Positions 42,219-50,761 are shown, numbered from the stretch's first letter. The stretch is DNA of 64,000 nucleotides from Streptomyces canus (GCF_030815415.1 NZ_JAUSWW010000001.1:10416001-10480000), one strand, 5' to 3'. Made by a program: numbers and translations. The notes: generated from the sequence alone by a model not told the origin.

Positions 42219-43697
42219 CTAGTGGGATGCCGGAGGCGGCGGCGCGGGATCGTGGGCGTGGGCGGCGCGGTAGGCGCTGCGGAAGGCACCCGCCAGGCCC
42301 GCCGTGGCAGCCCCCGTGGGAGTTGTCGCGGCCGTGCCCGGAGGGGGCAGGCCTGCCCCCTTCTTCCGCTGCGGCAGTCCGGTCGGACCCATGGCCGCAG
42401 CCGTGGCTGGAGCTGGATCGGGACGGCGCGGGGCGGGAACCGGTGCAGGCCGTGAGACGCCCGGTGGGATGGGGGCCGGCGCGTTGGGAGCTGCCAGGTC
42501 CTCGGCGTCGTCGTCCTGGATGGGGACGAGGAGGCGGCGGGGGATGACGACCAGGGCAGTGGTGCCGCCGAGGACGTTTTCGGACAGGGTGGCGGTCAGG
42601 CCATGCCGTTGTGCGATCTTGGCTGCGGTGAGCAGGCCGAAGTGGCCCCGGCGTACCTGGTCGCTGACGTCGATCGTGTCCGGCGCGGCGAGCAGCTGGT
42701 TCAATTGCGCGCGCACTGGTGGCTGCATGCGCAGGGCGCGGTCCTCCACCTCGATGGCCAGCCCCACCGGAACCGGCTGCGCCCGCACCATCACCCGGGT
42801 CTCGGGGGCGGAGAACCGGCACCCGTTCTCGATCAGCTCCGCCAGCAAATGGGACAGGTCCGGCCCCACCTGCTGCGCCAGCCCGATCGCAGCCCCGGCC
42901 TGCCCGGCCACCACGTCCACGCGGGGGTAGGCCACTACCTCGGAGACCGCGCCGCGCAGCACCACCGACACCGACACCGGCCGCCTGGTGGCCCGCAGCG
43001 ACTGGCCTCCCAGCACGCCCGTGCTCTCCACCTGCCGCCGGATCCGGGTCACCAGATGGTCCAACTGGTAGATACGGTGCAGGAGTTCGGCGTCGTCGGT
43101 CGCACCCTCCAGATCCGACAGCGCCGCCAAAGCCTTCTCCACCAGGGCGTGCTCACGCTGTGCCAGGCGGCGCAGGACCTCCAGCAGTACCGCCGACTGC
43201 CGGCTGGCGTGCACCTCGGCCAGAGAGCACACCACCCGCTCCTGCAGTTCGCCCAGCAGCCGCTTCACCTCCGACGTGGCAGGCTCATCGCCTGCCGTCG
43301 GCACGAACACGAACGGCGCGGGAATCGCTTCCCCGCGCAGCAGCGCATCGACCGCCGCCTGCGTGGCCTTCTCCACGTCAGCGATGGCATCCTGCACACC
43401 CGCCAACTGGTCGTCGAAGTGGTGCTGTACGGCTCGCGCTGCTGTCCTCGTACGGCCCCAAGCGATCAGGCCGCTCACGCCGAGACCGCAGGCCAGCGCG
43501 CCGAAGATGCTCCCGGCCGGTACAGGCAGGGTCCACCAGGCCAGGGCGGCGGAGCCGAGTAACGCGCCGTCCACGAGCCGCGGGGTGAAGAGTGCGTCGC
43601 GGATCGGCTCATGCACCACGTGGACGGCTGCATGTGGCCGGCGCCTCCTGTGCCGACGGGGGGCTGCGGCGGTGGCCGGGGATCCGGCGTCAGACAT
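42219..43697 (-). CDS. cvnA: Conservon sensor kinase-like CvnA
   Basis: 492 aa. Two TM helices between residues about 42 and 82 (LVDGALLGSAALAWWTLPVP; IFGALACGLGVSGLIAW), a helical linker, then a HATPase_c domain: LLAELIENGCRFSAPETRV (N-box) and QVRRGHFGLLTAAKIAQRHG (G-box). The long C-terminal tail is Pro/Ala-rich. Membrane sensor of the conservon; these proteins lack a typical partner response regulator and signal through CvnB-D. It follows the ATPase-fold gene by 72 bases. Confidence 0.92.
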   Translation of the reverse strand: MSDAGSPATAAAPRRHRRRRPHAAVHVVHEPIRDALFTPRLVDGALLGSAALAWWTLPVPAGSIFGALACGLGVSGLIAWGRTRTAARAVQHHFDDQLAGVQDAIADVEKATQAAVDALLRGEAIPAPFVFVPTAGDEPATSEVKRLLGELQERVVCSLAEVHASRQSAVLLEVLRRLAQREHALVEKALAALSDLEGATDDAELLHRIYQLDHLVTRIRRQVESTGVLGGQSLRATRRPVSVSVVLRGAVSEVVAYPRVDVVAGQAGAAIGLAQQVGPDLSHLLAELIENGCRFSAPETRVMVRAQPVPVGLAIEVEDRALRMQPPVRAQLNQLLAAPDTIDVSDQVRRGHFGLLTAAKIAQRHGLTATLSENVLGGTTALVVIPRRLLVPIQDDDAEDLAAPNAPAPIPPGVSRPAPVPAPRRPDPAPATAAAMGPTGLPQRKKGAGLPPPGTAATTPTGAATAGLAGAFRSAYRAAHAHDPAPPPPASH

Positions 43698-43769
43698 GAC
43701 AAATCCTCAACAACGGGTGCGGATGAATGGCAACAGGGCTTTGCGGTGCGGAAGGTGTTTCGGCGGCGG

Positions 43770-44252
43770 TCAGGGCGACGGCGGAAATACGGCCTGCACG
43801 GTCTTGCCGATGACCTCGCCGTCGTCGCTGCGCAGCAGATCCCAGGCCAGGCGGCCCTTGGCGTGGGCGATCCACCACAGGCCCGTCACCGGCGGGTAGC
43901 CGTCGGTGCCCTGAGCGACGATCTCGTCAAAGCCCGGAAATTCTGGGAGGGCGTCGTCGACCTCGATGATCAGCTCGCCGTGTCGGCTCGGGCAGATCAG
44001 CCGGATGGGAACCATGCGGTCCGGGAAGAGCTTCGCGTGCCGGACTACGTTGTCCATGAGGTGGCCGCAGACGCGGGTCGCGATGTCGATGTTGCCTGGC
44101 CAGCGCGCCACCGTCAGCCGCGGCCGCACCCGCAACCGACCGTTGGAACCGACGTACTCGTCGCCCTTCAGCCGGTCCTCCCACCGGTACGCGGGCTGAC
44201 CGCCGATCTCGATGAGTGCAGGGGGTTCGGTGGGTTGGGGCGAAGGGGTCAC
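43770..44252 (-). CDS. ATP-binding (HATPase-like) regulator
   Basis: 160 aa from a GTG overlapping the upstream stop by four bases. ATRVCGHLMDNVVRHAKLFP is an N-box-like helix, ELIIEVDDALPEFPG a G1-like strand, and VTGLWWIAHAKGRLAWDLL a G2-like region, the pattern of small RsbW/anti-sigma-type ATPases, though shorter in the G-boxes. Probably binds ATP and a protein partner. It lies just upstream of cvnA in the same operon. Confidence 0.75.
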   Translation of the reverse strand: MTPSPQPTEPPALIEIGGQPAYRWEDRLKGDEYVGSNGRLRVRPRLTVARWPGNIDIATRVCGHLMDNVVRHAKLFPDRMVPIRLICPSRHGELIIEVDDALPEFPGFDEIVAQGTDGYPPVTGLWWIAHAKGRLAWDLLRSDDGEVIGKTVQAVFPPSP

Positions 44253-44641
44253 GGGAGCTCCCGGAGATTACGGCTGCGGTTGTGCAGGTCGACGAGGACG
44301 GATCCACCGTGCAGTACCTGGGGTAGGAACTCGTTCGCGGTGTCCGCCGCGCTCGTTCCGGCTGCTGTGTGGATGAGACCGGCGATGATGCGGAGGGCGG
44401 CGAACAGAGCGCTGTATCGGAGAAGGGTGATCCCGCCCGTGCGCCACTCCTGGTACGCCCGCTCCGTGATGTCTGCGGACAGCAGGAGCCACGTTCCTAC
44501 GGCCAGTTCACGGTCCTGACGGGGGGAAATCTGAACTCCCGCCTCGGCCAAGCCCTCTTGTCGACCGGCAGAGGCATGCATGAGCAGACGGGGCTGGGTC
44601 ACGACGGACCACAGGGATCCGCTGCTGCTGTCGCCTGTCAT
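44249..44641 (-). CDS. Hypothetical protein, first gene of the conservon operon
   Basis: 130 aa from ATG 44641 with GAGG upstream. Mostly helical: LAVGTWLLLSADITERAYQE, WRTGGITLLRYSALFAALRI, IAGLIHTAAGTSAADTANEF. No TM helix is certain and no domain is recognised. Divergent from the HTH regulator at 44804 and coupled by four bases to the ATPase-fold gene. Confidence 0.68.
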   Translation of the reverse strand: MTGDSSSGSLWSVVTQPRLLMHASAGRQEGLAEAGVQISPRQDRELAVGTWLLLSADITERAYQEWRTGGITLLRYSALFAALRIIAGLIHTAAGTSAADTANEFLPQVLHGGSVLVDLHNRSRNLRELP

Positions 44642-44757
44642 CCTCGCGCCTCCGCGGTGCAGCGCCGGATCCGGCGGCGGGGTGTCGCATTCCGTGTACG
44701 TCGCGTAGTCACAAGTGGATGATGGGTTGGGACAGCGACGGGAGAATAGGTCGTTCC

Positions 44758-44788
44758 GCGGCCATGCGCGGCCACGTGGCGGCCACGT
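44758..44788. promoter_or_regulatory. Phased GCGGCCA repeats with palindrome
   Basis: GCGGCCA occurs at 44758, 44768 and 44779 (spacings 10 and 11 bases, same DNA face). The stretch includes the perfect palindrome ACGTGGC-G-GCCACGT at 44774-44788. It ends 15 bases before the HTH-regulator start and lies in the divergent promoter region. Probably an autoregulatory operator; inferred. Confidence 0.55.
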
Positions 44789-44803
44789 CCGGAAACAGGC
44801 GCG

Positions 44804-46069
44804 ATGACACCTCACACTGATGGCATGAGCCGCAATGACGCGTTGAGAGCCGCCAGGCTTCGCATTGGTTGGCGGACGATCGAGCAGGCTGCCGATCGGC
44901 TCACGGCGCATGGTCAGGAACTCCTCGACGACCGGCAGTTCACCGTGTCTGCCCGAACGTGGCGACGGTGGGAGGGTCAGCGCCCGGGCTGGCCGTCGGA
45001 GGAGACCGCGATCGTTATCCACGACGCGCTCGGCCGGTGGCCTGAAGACCTGGGGTTCACAACACCACCCGGCTGGATCCGCCCTGAGCACCATGAAGAG
45101 GAGCAGGTGAAACGCCGCGCATTCGTCTCCGTCACCGCTGCCGCGCTCGTCGCCGGACCAGTGGCACAACAGAACGTCGACCCCGCCTTGATCGACTACT
45201 TCCAGACCCAACTGGAGGGGCACTACAGGGCGGACATGTTCCTGGGCCCGCACGATCTGATCGGGACCGTCTCGGCTCAGTACCAGCTGATCGACAAGCT
45301 GGTGCGTTCAGCCAAAGGGGAGACCCGCCGTGGCCTCCTGCGAGTGGGCGCGGCGTATGCCGCTCTCATCGGCTGGCTCTACCAGGACGCAGGCGACATG
45401 GACGGTGCCAGCTTCTGGCGCGGAGTGACGCAAGAGATCGCTATGCGATCCCGAGATGTTCACCTGATCGGCTACTCCCTGGTGAACCAGGCGCAAGTGC
45501 GCACAGACCTCGGCGATGGCCGCGCGGTCATCGACCTGTGCGAGGCAGCACTGGAAGACACCCGCCAGCTCGTTCCCAAGGTGCGCATCATGGCCATGCA
45601 GCAGCAGGCCCACGGCGAGAGCTTGAACGGCGACCGCGGCGCGGTCGACATGCTGATCAACAAGGCCGGCCGGCTATTGGACCGCGTTGATGACGACCTG
45701 CCATGGGGGAACGCCTGCAGGCGCACGCCGGGATATCTGGAGATTCAACGGGCCACCTGTTACGGGCGTCTCGGTCTCGGCTCGGAGGCGGTCGCACTGT
45801 GGGACCAGGTCCTACAGATCGTTCCTGAGACCGCGCGCCGTGACCGCGGCGTATACCTTGCCCGGCACGCTACGGCGGCTGCTGGCGCAGGCGAGCCGGA
45901 CCAGGCCCTGGAGCTCGCTCGCAGCATGGCGGACATTGCCGTCGAGACGCGATCGGCCCGCATGCGCCGGGAGTTGGCCACTCTTCAGCGGGCGATGCGG
46001 CCGTGGCAGGATGCTCCGGTCGGCCGGGACCTGGTGGAGGTGCTGGCGCCTGCGATGGAGGGGAGCTGA
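44804..46069 (+). CDS. HTH regulator with TPR-like C-terminal domain
   Basis: 421 aa (ATG 44804; ATG 44825 is an alternative). The N-terminal 75 residues are a helix-turn-helix-like domain: RNDALRAARLRIGWRTIEQA and FTVSARTWRRWEGQRPGWPS. A basic linker VKRRAFVSVTAAALVAG follows, then about 300 helical residues with TPR character (LLRVGAAYAALIGWLYQDAG; AVIDLCEAALEDTRQLVPKV; ALELARSMADIAVETRSARM). This is the common Streptomyces XRE/TPR-like regulator class, probably sensing a ligand through the repeat domain. Divergent from the conservon/MurF operon and probably its regulator. Confidence 0.87.
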   Translation: MTPHTDGMSRNDALRAARLRIGWRTIEQAADRLTAHGQELLDDRQFTVSARTWRRWEGQRPGWPSEETAIVIHDALGRWPEDLGFTTPPGWIRPEHHEEEQVKRRAFVSVTAAALVAGPVAQQNVDPALIDYFQTQLEGHYRADMFLGPHDLIGTVSAQYQLIDKLVRSAKGETRRGLLRVGAAYAALIGWLYQDAGDMDGASFWRGVTQEIAMRSRDVHLIGYSLVNQAQVRTDLGDGRAVIDLCEAALEDTRQLVPKVRIMAMQQQAHGESLNGDRGAVDMLINKAGRLLDRVDDDLPWGNACRRTPGYLEIQRATCYGRLGLGSEAVALWDQVLQIVPETARRDRGVYLARHATAAAGAGEPDQALELARSMADIAVETRSARMRRELATLQRAMRPWQDAPVGRDLVEVLAPAMEGS

Positions 46070-46072
46070 CCT

Positions 46073-46393
46073 GTGGCTCATGGCCTGGTGCCGCTGACGG
46101 AGGAGGAGATCCAAGCAGCTTTGCGGGATCTGCCGGGCTGGCGGCGTGAAGGAGACGAGATCACGCGTGCGTTCGGGATCCGGTATCACGGCGGCGTGGC
46201 GATGATCGTGCATGTTGCCGATATTGAGCGGCTGATCAGCCATCACGCGGACATCGATCTCCGGTGGGGAAAAGTGCGGTTCTCGATCACCACGCACGAC
46301 GCCGGGCACAAGCTGACCGAGGCAGACTTCGATCTCGCGCGACGGATCGACGCCATTGCTCAGGCGCACATGGCCGAGCCGATAGACGACTGA
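46073..46393 (+). CDS. 4a-hydroxytetrahydrobiopterin dehydratase-like protein
   Basis: 106 aa, three bases after the HTH gene, so cotranscribed. EEEIQAALRDLPGWRREGDE, ITRAFGIRYHGGVAMIVHVA and ISHHADIDLRWGKVRFSITT with THDAGHKLTEADFDLARRID are the pterin-4a-carbinolamine dehydratase pattern; the paired His (HH) is kept and the usual Pro after it is Ala. Either recycles a pterin cofactor or, as in DCoH, acts as a protein partner of the regulator. Confidence 0.9.
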   Translation: MAHGLVPLTEEEIQAALRDLPGWRREGDEITRAFGIRYHGGVAMIVHVADIERLISHHADIDLRWGKVRFSITTHDAGHKLTEADFDLARRIDAIAQAHMAEPIDD

Positions 46394-46461
46394 CGCGGGT
46401 GCAAGTACGAACCCCTGCCCCCGAGCCCACTCATGATGACACGCGCAAAGAAGGAGGGGGC

Positions 46462-46995
46462 ATGGGCGAACTATTTACACTAGCTGGAGTCTTCGTGGGG
46501 GCGGCCTCATCGTACGTACTTACAAGCCTGCATGAGAGAAGCCGCTGGACCAGGCAGATGGCTACTCGATGGGATGAGCACCGTTTGGCCGCGTATCTGT
46601 CCTTCATTGGGGAGCTCGATGAGTTCATTGAGGCATTAGAGAGGATGGCCGCAGCCAAGGGAACCTTTCCGATCGCTCGATCCATCAGGGTTGAGGAAGG
46701 CCTGGAGATTCTCGCACAGGCGAATGCGGAATGTAACCATGCGTTCGAATCACTTCTATTGATGGGAGACTCCTCGACCATATCTGCCGCCAGGGCCTTG
46801 CGGCGTAGTGCTTGGAATCTCGAACATCTAGTACAGCCGGATTACTCTGGAAGTGTAGGTGAATGGAGAATTGCCTACAGGGAGTATCAGGAGAGGAGGG
46901 ATGACTTTTATTCTGCAGCTAGGGGCGACCTGGGAGTCTTGGGGAAGTTCCGTCGACGCGGAGAGGATCCGCCAACTTGGGATCTTCCCGAATGA
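46462..46995 (+). CDS. TM-anchored helical protein, lower GC
   Basis: 177 aa from ATG 46462 with AAGGAGGGGG. An N-terminal helix (LFTLAGVFVGAASSYVLTSL) is followed by HERSRWTRQMATRWDEHRLA and a soluble helical domain. It has the same layout as, but little sequence identity with, the TM/coiled-coil proteins at 1900 and 60370. Codon use is clearly less GC-rich than its neighbours, a sign of transfer. An IS5-type element lies 55 bases downstream. Function unknown. Confidence 0.72.
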   Translation: MGELFTLAGVFVGAASSYVLTSLHERSRWTRQMATRWDEHRLAAYLSFIGELDEFIEALERMAAAKGTFPIARSIRVEEGLEILAQANAECNHAFESLLLMGDSSTISAARALRRSAWNLEHLVQPDYSGSVGEWRIAYREYQERRDDFYSAARGDLGVLGKFRRRGEDPPTWDLPE

Positions 46996-47050
46996 GCTAC
47001 AGAACATTCCGATGAGTCCAGTACTGCTGACCCTCACCGGCGCCGAACAG

Positions 47051-47941
47051 TGAGCCTTTTCCAACCTCCCGCGCCGGTTGGGCAGTTGGCCTGACAGGCA
47101 GGTGAAGCCCCTGGTAGATGGGTTTTCGACCAAGAGAACCGTCTCCACCAGAGGCTTCGCATGCTTGTCTACCCGTCCGGCGTCGACGTGTCCAGCTCTG
47201 CCCTCCGCTTCCTCGCTGCCCGCCTGAGGGAACACCGCCGTGCCCTCGGCACCCGATGGCGGCGCCTGAGCGCGGGCCGACAGGCCCTGCTCGCTCTCGC
47301 GCACCTCCGCAACGGCCAGCCCTATGCCCAGCTCGCAATCGGTTTCCGCATCGGCACCACCACCGCCTACCGCTACATCACGGAGGCGGTCGAGATCCTG
47401 GCGGCCCTCGCTCCCACGCTCGCCGAAGCAGTACGGGCCGCGTCGATGAAGGCGTACCTGATCCTGGACGGCACGCTTTTGCCGATCGACCGGATCGCCG
47501 CCGACCGTCCCTTCTACTCGGGCAAACATAAGAAGCACGGCATGAACGTGCAGGTCATAGCCGACCCGAAGGGCCGCCTCCTGTGGGTTTCACCGGCCTT
47601 GGCCGGTGCCGTCCATGACGTCCGGGCCGCACGCGAGCACGGCATCATCGACGCTCTCGCCGAGGCCGGCATCAACTGCTGGGCGGACAAGGGTTACCAG
47701 GGAGCAGGCGGCACAGTCCGACTCCCTCACCGCGGCCGATGGGACCGCCTCTCCGTAGGCCAGCAGGCCGTCAACCGGTCCCACGCGAAAGTCCGGGCAC
47801 TGGTCGAACAAGCCATCGCCACCCTCAAGTCCTGGCGGGTCCTCCGCAAACTCCGCTGCTCAACAACCCGGATCACGAGCCTCGTCCAAGCTGTCCTCAC
47901 CCTCCATCTGGCCAGCTCAGACTGAGGATGAAAAGGGCTCA
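47051..47941 (+). mobile_element. IS5-family element (about 891 bp)
   Basis: TGAGCC-TTTTC at 47051 and its mirror GAAAAGGGCTCA ending at 47941 form short terminal inverted repeats (one-base indel) around an intact transposase. No clear target duplication. It cuts into the 3' end of the gene at 47917-48507. Confidence 0.75.
47161..47925 (+). CDS. IS5-family transposase (DDE_Tnp_4 class), intact
   Basis: 254 aa. HTH part: LSAGRQALLALAHLRNGQPY, AQLAIGFRIGTTTAYRYITE. The DDE residues lie in AYLILDGTLLPIDRIAADRP (D), GINCWADKGYQGAGGTVRLP (D) and ALVEQAIATLKSWRVLRKLR (E). No frameshift; probably active. Confidence 0.9.
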   Translation: MLVYPSGVDVSSSALRFLAARLREHRRALGTRWRRLSAGRQALLALAHLRNGQPYAQLAIGFRIGTTTAYRYITEAVEILAALAPTLAEAVRAASMKAYLILDGTLLPIDRIAADRPFYSGKHKKHGMNVQVIADPKGRLLWVSPALAGAVHDVRAAREHGIIDALAEAGINCWADKGYQGAGGTVRLPHRGRWDRLSVGQQAVNRSHAKVRALVEQAIATLKSWRVLRKLRCSTTRITSLVQAVLTLHLASSD

Positions 47942-48507
47942 GTGCTCGTCGACGAGTCTCGAAGGACTCGGACCACGAGTTCATGCATGGGATGCATCGT
48001 CAGGAATCGCCAAAGCGCGCGGTTCAGTAGCGTGCTGCGAGAATTGGGGGGATCTTCTGCGCCACCGGCGTGAAAGTACCAGACATGGTCGTCACCGCGA
48101 GTCAGAGAGCGTCCCAGCCAGAGTCGTTCCCGGCACTGGGTGCAGCTCAGGTAACCGTCGCCGATGAAGACCGTCTGGTGTTCGGGGCTCTGGTTATCGC
48201 GACCCTCTGGCTGGTTGGCCACATAATCCTTGAACGAGATGTCACGATCGGCGTCGCCGCCAAGAATACGCGGATCCAGGTTCGCGTTGAGCTCATCCCA
48301 CTCCGGGGTGAAGTCGTAGAGAGGCTTGATGCGATGCCCGCCGTGCTGCGCGAGAAACCGCCAGAGCACCGCTGATTCCAGGGGAGACTCCGAGAGGTTA
48401 GGTCGCTCGAAATACCGGATTGCCCCACCCGGATTCTCTTGGATCGCAATGCCGAGCGGGAGAGCCACCTCACCGCACAGGCAAGCAAGAAACACCAAGG
48501 GTCCCAT
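47917..48507 (-). CDS. Hypothetical protein, candidate immunity partner, 3' end rewritten by IS
   Basis: 196 aa from ATG 48507. MGPLVFLACLCGEVALPLGI, AIQENPGGAIRYFERPNLSE, then GYLSCTQCRERLWLGRS and a C-terminal helix MHPMHELVVRVLRDSS. The last eight codons and the stop come from the end of the adjacent IS, so the original C-terminus is lost or altered. It starts 20 bases after a lipoprotein with a nuclease-like C-terminal domain, the order seen for toxin then immunity. No domain is recognised; the immunity role is inferred from position. Confidence 0.62.
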   Translation of the reverse strand: MGPLVFLACLCGEVALPLGIAIQENPGGAIRYFERPNLSESPLESAVLWRFLAQHGGHRIKPLYDFTPEWDELNANLDPRILGGDADRDISFKDYVANQPEGRDNQSPEHQTVFIGDGYLSCTQCRERLWLGRSLTRGDDHVWYFHAGGAEDPPNSRSTLLNRALWRFLTMHPMHELVVRVLRDSSTSTEPFSSSV

Positions 48508-48527
48508 TCCCTGCCCTTCTGTCTGGG

Positions 48528-49271
48528 CTAGCCCCGAGGAACGCCCATGCCGCGGGCCCCGAACATCCACAGGCCGAGTGGGCGGCCTTTCTCGTCATGG
48601 AACGCCGCATATATGTCGGCATATTTATCGAGTGCGCCTTTCTCCTTTCGGTCGTCCCAGAATCTTTGCATCAAAGCCTTAGGGTCGACCCCCTCCTTGA
48701 CTTGAATATATATCTCACCCCGGTATTTCATTTTGCCCGCGTACTTCGAGAAGCTTTTGGAGAAGCTGCTCTCATTCCCGGCAAAGGTCTTTATTTCACG
48801 TCGGTAAACTTCCTTGCCCTCCTGGTCACGGAAAGAGACATCTGGCGCCGGCTTTGCCTGGCCAGCCACCTGCGGCGTGGAGCCTGCGGGCCCGTACAGG
48901 GATTTCTCCGCGTTTACCCGGGTCAGCGGCGGGCCCTGGTGTTCGGAGTGTTCGCGAAGCAACTCGTCCATCATGTCCTTCTTCGTCGCCGCGTCGACTT
49001 TCAGTTCACCACCGCATCCAGCACATGCCGAACGGGCCGCGCTCACATTGCGTGACAAGATCTCGACAGGGTCGGGTGCCGCTTGGGCGGTGGGCTCCCC
49101 TGCCGCACCATCCGACTGCGGACCCGTCAGCGTGGCGGATTCGCTCGCTGCCGAGGTGGGGGGCGTCGGTTCCGCACCGCAGCCGACGAGGAACAGCGCG
49201 ACAAACAGCGCGACCACAACCCGCCACGACCACGTCGCCTTGACCTCCGGCCGACCGGTCCCTCGTCGCAT
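48528..49271 (-). CDS. Lipoprotein with nuclease-like C-terminal domain
   Basis: 247 aa from ATG 49271 (AGGGGG eight bases upstream; an in-frame GTG at 49301 is an alternative). The signal sequence SWRVVVALFVALFLVGCG has a lipobox (LVGC). A linker rich in Ser/Ala/Pro precedes SACAGCGGELKVDAATKKDM. The C-terminal 105 residues (DVSFRDQEGKEVYRREIKTF, NESSFSKSFSKYAGKMKYRG, EIYIQVKEGVDPKALMQRFW) resemble the C-terminal toxin domains of polymorphic and CdiA-type proteins; D and E-x-K (REIK) fit a PD-(D/E)xK nuclease core. Lower GC than the surroundings. Confidence 0.7.
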   Translation of the reverse strand: MRRGTGRPEVKATWSWRVVVALFVALFLVGCGAEPTPPTSAASESATLTGPQSDGAAGEPTAQAAPDPVEILSRNVSAARSACAGCGGELKVDAATKKDMMDELLREHSEHQGPPLTRVNAEKSLYGPAGSTPQVAGQAKPAPDVSFRDQEGKEVYRREIKTFAGNESSFSKSFSKYAGKMKYRGEIYIQVKEGVDPKALMQRFWDDRKEKGALDKYADIYAAFHDEKGRPLGLWMFGARGMGVPRG

Positions 49272-49303
49272 CCCTTCAACCCCCTGATTCGCTCCCACCA
49301 CGA

Positions 49304-49960
49304 TTACGTCTTCTTCAGCTTCTCGACGGCTGTCTTCGCCAGGTTGCGAGCCACACTCTGCAGTTGATCCGCGGTATCCGCTCCGCGGGCGCCAGCCACG
49401 TAGTAGTTGACCGTGATAGTCACATTCCCCGCGCGAACGTACACCTCGGCGCCGCCCGAGCTGTACGTCTCTATGGCCTCGTCACCGATCCCCGCCGCCT
49501 TGGTGAAGCTCACGAAGTGGTCCCGCAGGAAGGTGACGCGGGAATCGATCCAACCCTCTGCAACCTCGGTGCCGGACTGCCGGGTAGTGGCCTCCTCCCG
49601 GCGGTACTCGATGCTGACCGTCACGATGTCCGGGTCATAGCGGGCCCACCTCGCGGTCGATTCTGAGGTGTAGCCGCGGGAAGCGGATAGGTATCCGCGG
49701 TCTTCCTCAAGCTTGAGGATCTCGGAGAGCTGAGCGATGTCGGAGCCCTTTGTCTCGAAGACCGCGCTTGCCGGAGGCACGGCGCTGTAGGTGTCGCTCC
49801 TGCCCTGCCACCAAGGCATCAGATGGGTCCATGCGGCCGCCCCTCCTCCGACAAGCAAGGCGAGGAGGAACATGAGAACGACGACGCGTAACCATCGGCG
49901 CCGCCGCTTGGGTGGGGAAAGCTGTTGGGGAGCTTCAGCGTTACTGGATGCCTGCGTCAT
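49304..49960 (-). CDS. Single-TM secreted or membrane-anchored hypothetical protein
   Basis: 218 aa from ATG 49960. Cytoplasmic N-terminus with a basic KRRRRWLR, a TM helix (VVVLMFLLALLVGGGAAAW) and an extracytoplasmic domain (SDTYSAVPPASAVFETKGSD; DIVTVSIEYRREEATTRQSG; AEVYVRAGNVTITVNYYVAG). The gene ends 32 bases before the start of the lipoprotein gene in the same direction, so they are probably cotranscribed. The fold is unknown; a chaperone or secretion-linked partner for the lipoprotein is possible. Confidence 0.72.
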   Translation of the reverse strand: MTQASSNAEAPQQLSPPKRRRRWLRVVVLMFLLALLVGGGAAAWTHLMPWWQGRSDTYSAVPPASAVFETKGSDIAQLSEILKLEEDRGYLSASRGYTSESTARWARYDPDIVTVSIEYRREEATTRQSGTEVAEGWIDSRVTFLRDHFVSFTKAAGIGDEAIETYSSGGAEVYVRAGNVTITVNYYVAGARGADTADQLQSVARNLAKTAVEKLKKT

Positions 49961-50179
49961 CGGATGCCACGCCCTATTGGTCTTCCCTGCCCAACGCCGC
50001 CTCTGTCCATCGAACGCCCTCCTCGCCGCATACCTGCGCCTCCTTCCCCACTCGGCTCGGTCTCCGCAGCGACAGCGGGTCCCCGCGGTGCGGCTCCGAA
50101 CAGCCCACGTAGCAGACGGAAGCTGTCCCATCGTACAACTCCCGTAGCTACGCAAGAGATTGACATGCCGTCAGAGGCG

Positions 50180-50761
50180 TTAAGGCCGGCGTCCTATGTG
50201 ACGGTGGCTCGTTGAGTCGTGCATGGGGAGGAGTACGTGGAGTTGGATTGTTCCGGACGGGCAGTGAGAGAGCGCGAAGCCTCGATGTGGGAGAACCCCC
50301 CCCGCCAGGACCCGGCGCAGCAGTGTCATCCGCCCAGCGCCGAGGCCCAGTTGGGCGGCCAGCCGGGCACCGGCCCGTCCTGCCAGCACGAGCCCGACGT
50401 CCTCCAGCCTGCGATTCAGCCGCGTGGTGAAGCGCGCGTACGGGGCGGTCAGCTGCGCGAACGGCTCGGCGAAGGTGCGGCGCGAACAGGTTGCGTTGCC
50501 ACAGATGAAGCGCCGGACCCGCAGCAGGATCACGAAGCCCTACCCAATGAGCGGTAGACCCTTCAACCTGCGCCGGTAGGAGTCGTGCATCCGGTCCGAG
50601 AGCCGACCGCAGTCCGGACACAGTGCACCCACAACCCGGCCTCTCGCCACGATGTCGACCGTGCCAGACACGGCGGTCACCGCCTCGACGTCCACGTCGA
50701 TCCCGTCGAACACCAGCAAGTCCCAGAACGATGAATCGGCCTGCATGACCAGCACCGCCAC
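50180..50761 (-). pseudogene. ISL3-family transposase, N-terminal remnant
   Basis: The first frame (50761-50540) has LVFDGIDVDVEAVTAVSGTV and GALCPDCGRLSDRMHDSYRR; the second (50533-50180) has LLRVRRFICGNATCSRRTFA and EPFAQLTAPYARFTTRLNRR. This is the zinc-finger and HTH half of an ISL3 transposase, interrupted near 50538 and missing the catalytic C-terminus. Confidence 0.75.
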
